NCBI RefSeq assembly: GCF_017874715.1
Contig: NZ_JAGGLR010000033.1
Span: forward strand, 62,001 to 126,000
Direction of reading: 5' to 3'
Source of the DNA: Streptomyces iranensis
GTDB taxonomy: Bacteria > Actinomycetota > Actinomycetes > Streptomycetales > Streptomycetaceae
DNA length: 64,000 bases
This document shows positions 1-9,051 of this stretch, piece after piece (positions within the stretch are counted from its first letter, which is position 1; each line of letters starts with the position of its first letter). The notes under the pieces were generated by a model. It saw only the letters and a program-made list of their open reading frames with translations. It ran no database searches and was not told where the DNA came from. A program made the translations under genes and the position numbers.

Positions 1-1325
1 GTCACGTTCGCCAGCTGGGTGAAGGGCGCGGGCTCGAGGTTCGCGGCGGCCAGTTTCTCGACGAGGTTCATCCGGCCCAGCACACCGCCGATCCGGGCAG
101 CCAGCAGCCCCCGTGCGGCGAGCCGGACCGGCAAGGCGAGATCGAACTCGCCGATCGGCCACGCCGGCCGGGCGGTGGTCGGGGTGAGCAGCATGTCGTA
201 GCGCTCGTGGAACGCGGCCAGCGCCCGGGTGTGCTGGTGCCAGCGGGACTGCGTCGCCAGATATCTCGGCGCCGAAAGGCTCCGACCGATCGCAGCCATG
301 ATCCGGGTCTCGATCTCGAAGTCGTCCTCGGCACAGCCGGTGAACTCCCGTGCGGCGGTGACCTCGGCGGCGACCATCGCGTACCAGGTCGTGAGGAAGT
401 CGGTGGCCAGGCGCTGCCCGTCGATGGCCGGGGCGGATTCCTCCACGACGTGTCCGAGTCCGCTGAGCAGATCCCCCGCGTCCCGAACCGCATCGGCGGC
501 CTGCGGATCAACCGGTCCGCCGAGCGAGGACACCGTGGTCAGCCCGATCCGCAGCGGACGCGGGGCGTCGACGACTGCGTCGGCGTACGGACGCTCCGCC
601 GGAGCCACCCGGTACGGGCCCTCCGGTGCGGAGCCGGCCAGCACGTCGAGCATCGCGGCGGAGTCACGGACCGTGCGCGACAGCACGCCCTGCACCGCGG
701 CGCCATGGAAGACCTCGTCGATGTCCGGCCCGGACGGGACGACGCCACGCCCCGGCTTGAGCCCGAACAGCCCACAGGCCGCAGCCGGAATCCGGATGGA
801 GCCCCCGCCGTCGTTCCCGCCCGCGACCGGGACGACTCCGGCCGCGACGGCCGCCGCGGACCCGCCGGAGCTGCCACCGGGCGTCCGCGACGGGTCCCAG
901 GGGTTGCGGGTCGGGCCCCCCGCGACCGGCTCGGTTATCGCGCGAGCGCCGAACTCGGGGGTCGCGGTCCGGCCGAACACGACCAGACCGGCGTCGAGCC
1001 AACGCTGTACCACCGTGGACGTCTCCGGGCGCGGGAAGCGTGCCAGTGACCGATTCCCACTGCCGGTCGGAACCCCGGCGAGATGCTGGCCCAGGTCTTT
1101 GATCAGGAACGGGACGCCGGCGAACGGCCCGGACAGCGGGCCGCGAGCGCGGGCACGGGCGTCGTCGTCGAGTCGGTGACGGATCGCGTTGATCGTCGGT
1201 TCGACGGCATCGGCACGGTCAATCGCCGCCTGGAGCAGTTCAACCGGGCTCACCGCCCCGGACTTCACCAGCTCGGCCAGCCCGACGGCGTCGTGCTCCC
1301 GGTACTCTTCCCAAGTAATACCCAT
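1..1325 (-). CDS. Amidase signature family protein (3' end outside window)
   Basis: Hydrolyses an amide bond of an unknown substrate, probably in the cytoplasm, since no signal peptide is visible. The reading frame stays open from the ATG at 1325 to the window edge (441 codons), so the C-terminus is missing. The amidase-signature catalytic set is visible: Lys76 in FLIKDLG, the GGSSGGSA loop with the cis-serine near residue 153, and the nucleophile Ser177 in GGNDGGGSIRIPAA. An overlapping ATG in another frame upstream gives no family match. It lies first on the minus strand relative to the catabolic operon that begins at 9873, but 600 bp of non-coding DNA separates them, so it may have its own promoter. 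The role within the cluster (release of an acid from an amide) is inference. Confidence 0.9.
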   Translation of the reverse strand, partial: MGITWEEYREHDAVGLAELVKSGAVSPVELLQAAIDRADAVEPTINAIRHRLDDDARARARGPLSGPFAGVPFLIKDLGQHLAGVPTGSGNRSLARFPRPETSTVVQRWLDAGLVVFGRTATPEFGARAITEPVAGGPTRNPWDPSRTPGGSSGGSAAAVAAGVVPVAGGNDGGGSIRIPAAACGLFGLKPGRGVVPSGPDIDEVFHGAAVQGVLSRTVRDSAAMLDVLAGSAPEGPYRVAPAERPYADAVVDAPRPLRIGLTTVSSLGGPVDPQAADAVRDAGDLLSGLGHVVEESAPAIDGQRLATDFLTTWYAMVAAEVTAAREFTGCAEDDFEIETRIMAAIGRSLSAPRYLATQSRWHQHTRALAAFHERYDMLLTPTTARPAWPIGEFDLALPVRLAARGLLAARIGGVLGRMNLVEKLAAANLEPAPFTQLANV

Positions 1326-1492
1326 ACGAGTGTTCCCATCAGAGCGATAAGGGGGCCGGTCCGCGGCATGTCCAACGTCACGCCTCGGTCATCGGCGTCC
1401 CGGCCACGGCCTCGCGCAGGTCTCGGCCGGCCGGTCACGACCACGTCAGACACTGCGTAGCGATGTTGATCAGCCCTGACCTGAGTCAACAC

Positions 1493-1509
1493 TGTGCCGC
1501 AACGGCACA
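1493..1509. promoter_or_regulatory. Perfect 7-bp inverted repeat upstream of amidase
   Basis: TGTGCCG (1493-1499), a CAA spacer and CGGCACA (1503-1509) form a perfect dyad about 170 bp upstream of the amidase ATG. It may be an operator or a short hairpin. The rest of the 1326-1921 gap shows no convincing gene on either strand. Confidence 0.4.
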
Positions 1510-1921
1510 CTCAAGCTCATGGATACCGGGATCACACCACGCCGAGTTCTGGGCGCAGCACCGGACGCGGGCACGCGATGAAGCTCAGGCTGACCGGAGG
1601 CAGAAGGGGTGTCCGGCTGCCGGGCCGGCGTAGGCCCGTCCGCCTTCTTGCGGTGCCGAGTTGACGTCGTCAGTGGGCTGCGGCTGACGCGCGCTATTTC
1701 GCGGGGTCTGGCCTTCCCGACCCCGACCTGGCGCCTGACCCTCACGGGCGGTTCACAACGACGGGTACCTCCGCGACGGTGTCGCCGAGGTGCCCGTTTA
1801 CCGTTGGCTGGTGCTCCGGGCCCACAGGGCCCACAGATCTGCGTCGCCGGCGGAGGCTGTCCACCTCCTCACTTCCTTACAGCCGCCACTCGCTGTGCAC
1901 GCGGATCCGCCCGACGACTGC

Positions 1922-3661
1922 TCACGGAGCCGGGATCGCCGGGAGCAGCAGGTACGACGTCACATCGGGACCGAAGTGCAGGGTGACCGTGCCGCCGAAG
2001 ATCTCTGCCGGACGATCCTCCGGGTCGGTGTGGATGAAGGGGCCGACGCCCGTCGTCGGGTACATCGCGTTCTCGATTTCCGTGCCTTGGTTGCTGTAGT
2101 CGCGACCACCGATGCCCAGCTCGAGGACGTAGCCGGCCGGGACCACGATGCTCGTCGGCCATATCTCGATGTCGACGTCGACGGGCTCGCCGGGGACGAG
2201 GAACTCGATGGTGTCGTGGCTGTGCACCGGTCGATAGGGTTCGGACCTGTCGGTGTCGAGTCGCCGATGGGAAGCGCGGAGCCATCCCAACGCGATCGGT
2301 ACCTTCGGGTCGTTGGACCCGATGAACGTGACCTCGGTGCCCTGCGGGTCGTAGAGCCTCAGGCTCAAGAAGAGATCAGCGTCGGCCGTGGCGGACGAGA
2401 TCCGCAGTTTCGCTGCGGCTGGACCGGTGAACTCTCGATCGTGACCGGCAGGCGGGAGCCTGAAGCGCAGGTCTTCGTGCTCCGGCTGATAGCTCAACGT
2501 GCCCGAGGCGCCCGGCGAGGTGCGCAACTCCATGGTCTCCGGACACAGATGGAATTCGGTCCACTCGGTCCGTGCGATCGGCCACTCCTGCTCGAATCGC
2601 GGTTCGAACCTCTCTCCTGGGTGGCGCACGAGAAGCTCGACGGGCGGTCGATCCAGCCAGCTGTTCTGTTCCCCCTTCAAGAAGGTGCCGAAGAACTGCT
2701 TCTGCAGCCCGAGCCCGCGATCGTTGTAGAACGGATTGAAGTGGGTGTCCCCGTGCATCTCGAGCCACTTGAGCTCGGATCCGGCTGCCAGGAACCCCTC
2801 TACGTTTCCGCGCAGGTGCAGTCCCATCCCGCCCCAGTTGCCGGCCGACAGCAAGGGCACCTCGATCCGGGACAGATCGGCGGAGCGCTCCTGATAGAAC
2901 TCTCCGTTCACCGGGCGCGCAAGGAGCTCCGCGTAGAGGTCGCGCCGGTTCTGCCGCAGGACATCGTCATCGAGATCGACGTCACCGGCGACGGGACGGC
3001 CGGTGTTGCGGTCGGTCGGTCCGCGACTGCCCATGCCGTACTGGACGGTGAACATCTGGCGTGCCTGCGCTCCCTTGACGAACTCGCACGTGATTCCGCC
3101 ATGGCGCGCACCCTCGCGGTAGTGGTCGGCGAAGCCCTCCCATACGCAGATCGCCGCGAGATGAGGTGGCCGCAGGGCGGCCACCTGCCACTGGTTGGCC
3201 GCGAAGTAGGAGATACCGAGGAGGCCGACCTTCCCGTTGCTCCACTCCTGCTGCCCGGCCCACTCGATGCACTCGTAGAGGTCACGAGCCTGGAGCGCGG
3301 TCAAGACGTCCATGAAACCAGGGGACCGTCCGCTGCCCCGGGAGTCGACACGGACACACACATATCCATCGGGGACCCACTTCTCGGGGTCCGCCATCTC
3401 CCAGTTCTGGTAGCGACCCGTCGACCCGTGCGCCACCTCCGGGTACGCCTCATGCATGCGCCGCCAGTTGGCCGGGTAGCCGTCGGCCAGGTGCAGCCCC
3501 TTTCCGTAGGGGCCCATCGCCAGGATCACGGGGTAGTCGCCCGGCTCCGTCGGACGGAACACGTCTGCGCGCAGGACCGTGCCGTCGCTGACGCGGATCG
3601 GGGCGTCCCAGTCGATCGTGATCCCGTCGACCTCGGCGGGTTGGTCTCGCATGTGTGCCAT
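1922..3661 (-). CDS. CocE/NonD family (peptidase S15-like) hydrolase
   Basis: An alpha/beta hydrolase of the X-Pro dipeptidyl-peptidase/cocaine-esterase family, 579 residues, expected to cleave an ester or acyl bond. Visible features are the N-terminal VSDGTVLRADVFRP strand, the nucleophile motif GISYFAANQW with Ser151, and a C-terminal jelly-roll lid. In CocE the catalytic Asp follows a GGWYD motif. Here the aligned stretch reads GNWGGMG, so the usual Asp appears absent, as I recall for a sub-branch of this family. A candidate His is in HGDTHF. The ATG at 3661 was chosen because it starts the homologous N-terminus and lies 2 bp after the ligase stop, which fits translational coupling. The second enzyme of this family is at 44980-46656. 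Confidence 0.85.
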   Translation of the reverse strand: MAHMRDQPAEVDGITIDWDAPIRVSDGTVLRADVFRPTEPGDYPVILAMGPYGKGLHLADGYPANWRRMHEAYPEVAHGSTGRYQNWEMADPEKWVPDGYVCVRVDSRGSGRSPGFMDVLTALQARDLYECIEWAGQQEWSNGKVGLLGISYFAANQWQVAALRPPHLAAICVWEGFADHYREGARHGGITCEFVKGAQARQMFTVQYGMGSRGPTDRNTGRPVAGDVDLDDDVLRQNRRDLYAELLARPVNGEFYQERSADLSRIEVPLLSAGNWGGMGLHLRGNVEGFLAAGSELKWLEMHGDTHFNPFYNDRGLGLQKQFFGTFLKGEQNSWLDRPPVELLVRHPGERFEPRFEQEWPIARTEWTEFHLCPETMELRTSPGASGTLSYQPEHEDLRFRLPPAGHDREFTGPAAAKLRISSATADADLFLSLRLYDPQGTEVTFIGSNDPKVPIALGWLRASHRRLDTDRSEPYRPVHSHDTIEFLVPGEPVDVDIEIWPTSIVVPAGYVLELGIGGRDYSNQGTEIENAMYPTTGVGPFIHTDPEDRPAEIFGGTVTLHFGPDVTSYLLLPAIPAP

Positions 3662-3663
3662 GG

Positions 3664-5181
3664 TCAGCTCAGCTCTCTCTTGAGTATTTTTCCGGTGGAC
3701 GTCATGGGCAGCGCATCGCGGAACTCCACGAGGCGCGGGTACTTGTACGCGGCGAAATGTTCCCTGCCCCAGGCGACGAGCTCGTCCGCGGTGATCTGAG
3801 CGCCTGGCTCGGCCACGACGATGGCCTTGATCTCCTCGCCATGGGACTCGTGCGGGACACCGACCACCGCGACGAGCGAGATCGCAGGATGCGTCATCAG
3901 CACCTCTTCGAGCTCGCGGGGATAGACGTTGTAGCCGCCACGAATGATCATGTCCTTGGACCGGTCGACGATGACGAAGTAGTCGTCGCCGTCCTTCCTG
4001 GCCAGATCGCCGGAGCGGAACCAGCCGTCCTTGATCGCCTCGGCTGTGGCCTCGGGCCGGCCGTGGTAGCACTTCATGATCTGGGGGCCCTTGATCGCGA
4101 TCTCGCCGATCATCTCGGGGTCGCCCGTGGGTACGTCGCTCCAGTCGTCGTTGATGAGTTTCATCTCGACGCCTGCTATCGGCTTGCCGATGGAGCCGAC
4201 GCGCGGGTCTTCCCCATAGACGCTGAATGACGAGATGGCAGAGGTCTCCGACAGCCCGTATCCCTCGAGGATGGTGACGCCGAAGCGATTCTGGAAGTCC
4301 GTGTGGACCTGGGCAGGTAGTGCTGAGCCACCCGCGGCGGCGACGCGGAGGTTGGCGGCGATCTCGGCGACCGGGACGTCGGGGGTCAGCGCGCCGAGCA
4401 GACCCCAGTACATGGTGGGCACACCTGCGAAGAACGTGACCTTCTCGCGAACCATCGTGGCGATCGCGGATGCGGCCTCGAACCGCGGCAGCATCACCAC
4501 AGTGCCGCCGAAGGCGAACGCAGCGTTCTGGATCACCGTCTGGCCGAAGGCATGGAACAGCGGCAGTGCGCACAGGTATGTGTCGGGTCTTTCCGCGTCC
4601 GCGCCGTACATGCCCTTACCCGACAGCGCGGTGAAGTGCATGTTGCGGTGGCGCAGCTCGGCGCCCTTGGGCTGACCCGTCGTTCCCGAGGTGTAGAGAA
4701 TCACCGCGGTGTCGTCGTCGTCGCGCTCGACTCTCTCGAAGGCGGGCGACTGCCGCGACCACGGCGCCGGCCCGCTCCCGAACACCACGAGAGCGACATC
4801 AGTCCCGTCCACCGCCTGGCGTGCCGTGTCGCCTGTAGGGAGTTCCGCCGTGCCCTCGAAGGCGAAGTAGGCGACAGCGCCGGAATCACTGAGGTGGTAG
4901 GCCACCTCGCGCGCCTTCAACAGCACGTTGAGCGGCACGACAGTCGCGCCGGCTTTCAGAATGCCGAAGTAGACGATCGGGAAGAAGGGCAGGTTCGGAC
5001 ACGAGAGCGCAACCTTGTCGCCGGGCTTCACGCCGTACTCGACCAGCAGGTTCGCCACCTGGTTCGCCGCCCTGTCCATCTGGGCGTAGGTCAATCTGGT
5101 GTCGCTGAACACGATTGCGGTGCGCTCCGGATACATACCGGCCGAGTTCTCCAGCAGGCCTGCGAGGTGACATCCAGTCAT
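3664..5181 (-). CDS. AMP-dependent acyl-CoA synthetase/ligase
   Basis: Activates a carboxylic acid with ATP and CoA through an acyl-adenylate. 505 residues. The P-loop-like motif ILYTSGTTGQPKGA, the core motif GYGLSETSA, the hinge region SGDLARKDGDDYF, and the C-terminal lysine motif STGKILKREL are all present, so the enzyme looks complete. The start at 5181 is preceded by AAGGGAAA at a good ribosome-binding distance; a longer start ten codons upstream (5211) is less likely. It is co-directional with the CocE hydrolase (2 bp gap). The pair could release an acid and activate it as a CoA thioester; the acid is not identifiable from sequence. Confidence 0.92.
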   Translation of the reverse strand: MTGCHLAGLLENSAGMYPERTAIVFSDTRLTYAQMDRAANQVANLLVEYGVKPGDKVALSCPNLPFFPIVYFGILKAGATVVPLNVLLKAREVAYHLSDSGAVAYFAFEGTAELPTGDTARQAVDGTDVALVVFGSGPAPWSRQSPAFERVERDDDDTAVILYTSGTTGQPKGAELRHRNMHFTALSGKGMYGADAERPDTYLCALPLFHAFGQTVIQNAAFAFGGTVVMLPRFEAASAIATMVREKVTFFAGVPTMYWGLLGALTPDVPVAEIAANLRVAAAGGSALPAQVHTDFQNRFGVTILEGYGLSETSAISSFSVYGEDPRVGSIGKPIAGVEMKLINDDWSDVPTGDPEMIGEIAIKGPQIMKCYHGRPEATAEAIKDGWFRSGDLARKDGDDYFVIVDRSKDMIIRGGYNVYPRELEEVLMTHPAISLVAVVGVPHESHGEEIKAIVVAEPGAQITADELVAWGREHFAAYKYPRLVEFRDALPMTSTGKILKRELS

Positions 5182-5318
5182 GGCCGTTTCCCTTTCGATG
5201 AGGCGACTCACTCGATGCGGAGCGGACTGTCCGACACCAAGGCGGCTCGAGTACGCGTTGCCGACTCACGAAACGCGCTCCGTATGCGCTCCGGTGATGG
5301 GGCCGTCCAGCGGCCCGG

Positions 5319-6176
5319 TCACTGCGCGGCCCGGCCGGGACGGGCCACGACGGTGTTGCGCAAGGTGCCGAGACGCTCGACCTCGACGTCGACGACGTCG
5401 CCGGGCTGCATCAGCCAGGGCGGCGTGCGCGCGTAGCCGACTCCTGAGGGGGTTCCGGTGGCGAGCAGGTCGCCCGCACGGAGGGCGAACGTGCGGCTGA
5501 TCAGCGCAAGAGTGTCACCGACGGTGTAGACCATCTGGTCGGTACTGCCCTCCTGCACCACCTCACCGTTGACCCGCGTCCGGATGGTGAGCCCGTGGCG
5601 GAGGTCGCCCACCTCGGTGGCGGGTACCAGCGGCCCGAGCGGTCCGGAACGGTCGGCGTTCTTCCCCAGGGTCCACTGCGAGGTCAGCTTCTGCGCTCTG
5701 CGTGCGGTGACGTCGTTGAACGTCGAGTAGCCCACCACCGCGCCGAGTGCCTCTTCCGGCGTCGCGTCGGTGAGGGTCGCACCGACGTAGGCGACGACCT
5801 CCCCCTCCCAGTCCAGACCGTCCTCATCGGGGGGAACCGGGATCTCCGCCCCATCCACCGTAAGTGAGGCCGGCCAGCGAGCGAACAGCGTGGGATGGGG
5901 AGGGATCCCGTCTGCTGCGTACGTTCCCTCGGCCAGATGCGCCAGGTAGTTCAAGCCGACGCAGATCACGCGTGCGTCGGGAAGCACGGGCGGCACCAGG
6001 TCGACATCGGTCGCGGCCAGCGAAGGTCCGGTCGGTGGCAGCGTCACCGCATGGTGGGGATCGGCCCAGAACTCTTCCAGCCCGCAGATCGGCGTGACGT
6101 CGGCGCCATCCTCGGCAAGCCTCGCGACGACGGTGTTCCCGCCGGTCTCGCGCAAACCGACCAGCCGTATGCCCAT
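5319..6176 (-). CDS. Fumarylacetoacetate hydrolase (FAH) family protein
   Basis: A member of the FAH/2-oxohepta-3-ene-dioate hydratase-isomerase superfamily, 285 residues, which acts on C-C or enol bonds of 2-oxo acids with a divalent metal. The signatures ICVGLNYLAHLAEG, the metal-ligand stretch GLDWEGEVVAYVG, and FNDVTARRAQ are in the expected order. The N-terminal 90 residues form the usual small domain. The ATG at 6176 has AGGAAGG 8 bp upstream and was preferred over an ATG nine codons earlier. It sits between the ligase and the enolase-superfamily gene on the same strand. A hydratase or hydrolase step after dehydration of a sugar-type acid is a plausible inference, not shown. Confidence 0.9.
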   Translation of the reverse strand: MGIRLVGLRETGGNTVVARLAEDGADVTPICGLEEFWADPHHAVTLPPTGPSLAATDVDLVPPVLPDARVICVGLNYLAHLAEGTYAADGIPPHPTLFARWPASLTVDGAEIPVPPDEDGLDWEGEVVAYVGATLTDATPEEALGAVVGYSTFNDVTARRAQKLTSQWTLGKNADRSGPLGPLVPATEVGDLRHGLTIRTRVNGEVVQEGSTDQMVYTVGDTLALISRTFALRAGDLLATGTPSGVGYARTPPWLMQPGDVVDVEVERLGTLRNTVVARPGRAAQ

Positions 6177-6266
6177 GTGAGGTGCCTTCCTGGAATGTCG
6201 CAACGTTCTCGAGCCGGTGCCGGAGCCGGAGTTGACGTCGGGGGTCGCGTGCGGCGTCCGCAGCGG

Positions 6267-7358
6267 TTATTGCGCGACCTGGTATTTTTCGAACGAGGCG
6301 GGATCGATCGAGACACCTGTTCCTGGCGCCTGAGTCACCGCCACGAAACCGTTCGTGACCTCCGGACGGACCGCGAAGAAGTCTTCTGGCAGCCAGTCGT
6401 AGTATTCGACTACCAGGGCTGTGGTTCCACAGCACACCAACTGACTGTGCAGTTCCCATGAGGTGTGGGGAGCCACGGGGATGTTCCAGGTGTCGGCGAG
6501 TGCGAGGACGCGCATGAACTCCGTGACCCCGCCCATCCGGTGGGCATCGGGTTGCAGGATGTCGACGGCTCCGTGCTCCAGCAGCTCTCGGAATCCGTAA
6601 CGCGAGTACTCGTTCTCACCGGCGGCGATCGGCACCCCGATCGTGCCGTGCAGCCGACCGTAGTCGTGGATGGAGTCTGCGAGGATCGGCTCCTCGAGCC
6701 AGGTGATGTCCAGGTCGTTGATCGCGGCGGCGAAACGACGCGTGGTGAGCAGGTCATAGCGCTGGTTTGCGTCGACCATGACGCGACCGGACGGGCCGAC
6801 GACGTCGCGGACGATCTCGACCCGTCGGACCGCGTCGTCGAGGTCTGCTCCGACCTTCAGCTTGACGCCCCAGAAGTCGCGGTCGGCGTAGGCCTCGGCG
6901 GCCGCCCGTAGCTCGTCGTGTGACATCGAGACCCAGCAGCCGTCTCCGTAAACGGGGACCTCGGGGGCCACACTTCCGAGATGGGCATGGAGCGGCTGGT
7001 TCGCCGTCCTCGCGCGCAGGTCCCACACCGCGATGTCGACCGCCGAGATGGCGTACATGGCCACACCCTTGCGGCCCCGGCTCAGCGAGTGCATGAACAT
7101 GCGCTGCCACAGGTCGCGGACGCGTGCCGGGTCAGCCCCGATCACGAGTGGAACCAGTTCGGTGCTGAGGAAGGACGCCACGGAGGCGCCGCCGCCGCCG
7201 ATGACGGTGGTCCACCCCTCCCCCACCCTGCCGTCGGTGTCCGTGACCCGCACCACCACCACACCGAGGACATCGAGGGCGGACCCGTAGCTGCTCCGGA
7301 TCGGGTGCGGCTGCGGGACGGCGAGGTGGTGCACCTCGGCCCGGACGATGACGGTCAT
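6267..7358 (-). CDS. Mandelate racemase/muconate lactonizing enzyme family dehydratase
   Basis: Enolase-superfamily enzyme, 363 residues, that abstracts the proton alpha to a carboxylate; in this cluster it most likely dehydrates an acid sugar. Metal ligands Asp196 (VDANQ), Glu222 (LEEPI) and Glu248 (AAGENE) are visible. The acid/base residues are the KxK pair at Lys166/Lys168 and a His298 (PHTSW) that can pair with Asp271 (QPDAHRMGG). That pattern is the mandelate-racemase subgroup rather than the muconate cycloisomerase one. The ATG at 7358 follows AAAGGACC. The substrate cannot be read from sequence; neighbours (FAH, class II aldolase, MFS) suggest a hydroxy-acid or sugar-acid pathway. Confidence 0.9.
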   Translation of the reverse strand: MTVIVRAEVHHLAVPQPHPIRSSYGSALDVLGVVVVRVTDTDGRVGEGWTTVIGGGGASVASFLSTELVPLVIGADPARVRDLWQRMFMHSLSRGRKGVAMYAISAVDIAVWDLRARTANQPLHAHLGSVAPEVPVYGDGCWVSMSHDELRAAAEAYADRDFWGVKLKVGADLDDAVRRVEIVRDVVGPSGRVMVDANQRYDLLTTRRFAAAINDLDITWLEEPILADSIHDYGRLHGTIGVPIAAGENEYSRYGFRELLEHGAVDILQPDAHRMGGVTEFMRVLALADTWNIPVAPHTSWELHSQLVCCGTTALVVEYYDWLPEDFFAVRPEVTNGFVAVTQAPGTGVSIDPASFEKYQVAQ

Positions 7359-7434
7359 GCGGGGTCCTTTCGTCGGAAGGGGGGCGCCTTGCTGGGTGCT
7401 GCTGTCACGGACTGCCGTCGACGGACCGGAGGAT

Positions 7435-8928
7435 TCAGCGAGCTCCCGACCGCGACACAGCTGAGTCCGTCGTCGCGGGCTCGTCACCGGCCGACCGTGG
7501 AAGCAGTAACAATGTGAGGCCGGCAAGGAGTGCGGCTACTCCACAGGTCGTCCACACGGTGAGGTATCCCGAAAGGGGGGCGTATCCCTCCTTCAGCCCT
7601 TCCAGCGAACCGGTCGCGGACAGCACGATGGCGAAGACAGATGTCGCGATGGTGCCGCCGATGGTCTTGGCCGCGTTGGTCATGCCCGTTGCGAATCCCG
7701 TTCGATCCGGTGGCGCCGCCGCCGCCGCCAAAGCGGGAAAGGCAGCCATGACGGCTCCCGATCCCAGACCGGTGAAAACCAGGTTGACCAGCGCTTGGCC
7801 GGGCGAATCGTGGAAGGGAAGCCAGAGGCCGAATCCGGTCGCGCCGACGAATGCCGCGGACACCACCGCCCGGCGCGCTCCGATCAGACCCGCGACAAAC
7901 GGGAAGACGACCGCACCGATCGCGATGAAGATGACGTGAGTTCCGATCGCGACGGACACGAACTGTGCACCGGCGCCCAATCCATAGCCTGCGACGTCGG
8001 GGTCCGTGCGGGCGAAGGTGACGAGCGGGATCTCGGCGCCGAGAACCGCGATGCCGAACAAGAGCGCCGCCAGCTGCACGGGCCACTGCGCGCGGATCTT
8101 CAAAAGCCGCACGTCGATCACGGGTTCGCGCTGGCGTGCTTCGTAGCGTACGAACGGGATCTGGATGAGCAGGCAAGCGATGACCAGCAGCCAGGCGAGT
8201 GGACTCGTCGCACCCTGGAGATGCAGGAACACCATGCCGGCCAGGAACGAGGCAAGCGAGGCCGCCAGCAGCCCGAGCCCCACCCAGTCCGGACGTGCCG
8301 CAGGGGCAGTCGGCTCGTCACTCTCGATGCCGAACCGGACGACGATGATGCAGGCAGTGGTCAGGACGGCTGGGATCGACAGCAACACCGGGAGCGGCAT
8401 CGCGCCCGCCAGGGCGCCGCTGGAGACGGACCCGGCGATGATCGAGATGTAGAACGCACCGACAAGGAATCCTGCCGCGTGTCGGCTCAGGCGGTGTTGG
8501 TGCTCGGATCCCGCTGTCCGTCGGTAGATGATCGCGATCTCGATCGGGAGCCAGACAGCGCATGCCCCCTGCAGCGCGTAGCCGACGAGGAAAGTGGTGA
8601 ACGACGGGGCGAACACCAAAATCCACGACCCCACCGCCGTGAGAGACGTCGTCCAGATCAGCACCCGCTTGTGCCCCCGGATGTCGCCGAGTCGGGAGAA
8701 GGCGAGCACCATGAGTGCTGCCGTGCCGTGCTGGGTGGTCTCGAACCAGTTGAACTCGCCATCGGAGATACCGAGGTGGTCGGCGACATCGGTGATGATC
8801 GGGCTGTAGAAGCCGCGCATGATGCCGTAGACGAGTTCGGTGAAGACGAGGAGTCCGATCACCTTCGCCAGTCGTGAGACAACCAGGCCCGGCGGTGGAG
8901 CGGCGGCTGAGTGTGTGTCGGCTGCCAT
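7435..8928 (-). CDS. MFS transporter, probably 14 transmembrane segments
   Basis: Major facilitator superfamily permease, 497 residues, with alternating hydrophobic segments along the whole length, consistent with the 14-helix DHA2-type layout. The loop motif SRLGDIRGHKRVLI between helices 2 and 3 matches the MFS motif A. The N-terminal 20 residues and the C-terminal tail (from about residue 480) are hydrophilic and cytoplasmic. It is within the catabolic minus-strand cluster between the dehydratase and the aldolase, so it is more likely the uptake or export system of the cluster substrate than a drug pump; that is inference. The start at 8928 is supported by AAAGG at a slightly long spacing. 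Confidence 0.88.
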   Translation of the reverse strand: MAADTHSAAAPPPGLVVSRLAKVIGLLVFTELVYGIMRGFYSPIITDVADHLGISDGEFNWFETTQHGTAALMVLAFSRLGDIRGHKRVLIWTTSLTAVGSWILVFAPSFTTFLVGYALQGACAVWLPIEIAIIYRRTAGSEHQHRLSRHAAGFLVGAFYISIIAGSVSSGALAGAMPLPVLLSIPAVLTTACIIVVRFGIESDEPTAPAARPDWVGLGLLAASLASFLAGMVFLHLQGATSPLAWLLVIACLLIQIPFVRYEARQREPVIDVRLLKIRAQWPVQLAALLFGIAVLGAEIPLVTFARTDPDVAGYGLGAGAQFVSVAIGTHVIFIAIGAVVFPFVAGLIGARRAVVSAAFVGATGFGLWLPFHDSPGQALVNLVFTGLGSGAVMAAFPALAAAAAPPDRTGFATGMTNAAKTIGGTIATSVFAIVLSATGSLEGLKEGYAPLSGYLTVWTTCGVAALLAGLTLLLLPRSAGDEPATTDSAVSRSGAR

Positions 8929-9051
8929 CGGGAGGGGAACCTTTCGATCTGTGGACCACGCCGGGCATGGCGCCAGCACTCAGCTGCATGGCGGGAATCA
9001 TGCGAGTTCTGCGGAAGCTGCGCCGGCGACGCCGACCACGGTGTGCGGAGG

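Noticed and set aside
1790..3799. Long plus-strand open frame (about 670 codons) opposite the CocE hydrolase
   Set aside because: It mirrors the GC-rich third positions of the minus-strand enzyme; its translation has no domain, while the minus strand has a full hydrolase.
3661..4573. Extending the CocE hydrolase N-terminus upstream to 4573
   Set aside because: The extra 304 codons lie in a wrong frame inside the acyl-CoA ligase, and the homologous N-terminus starts at 3661.
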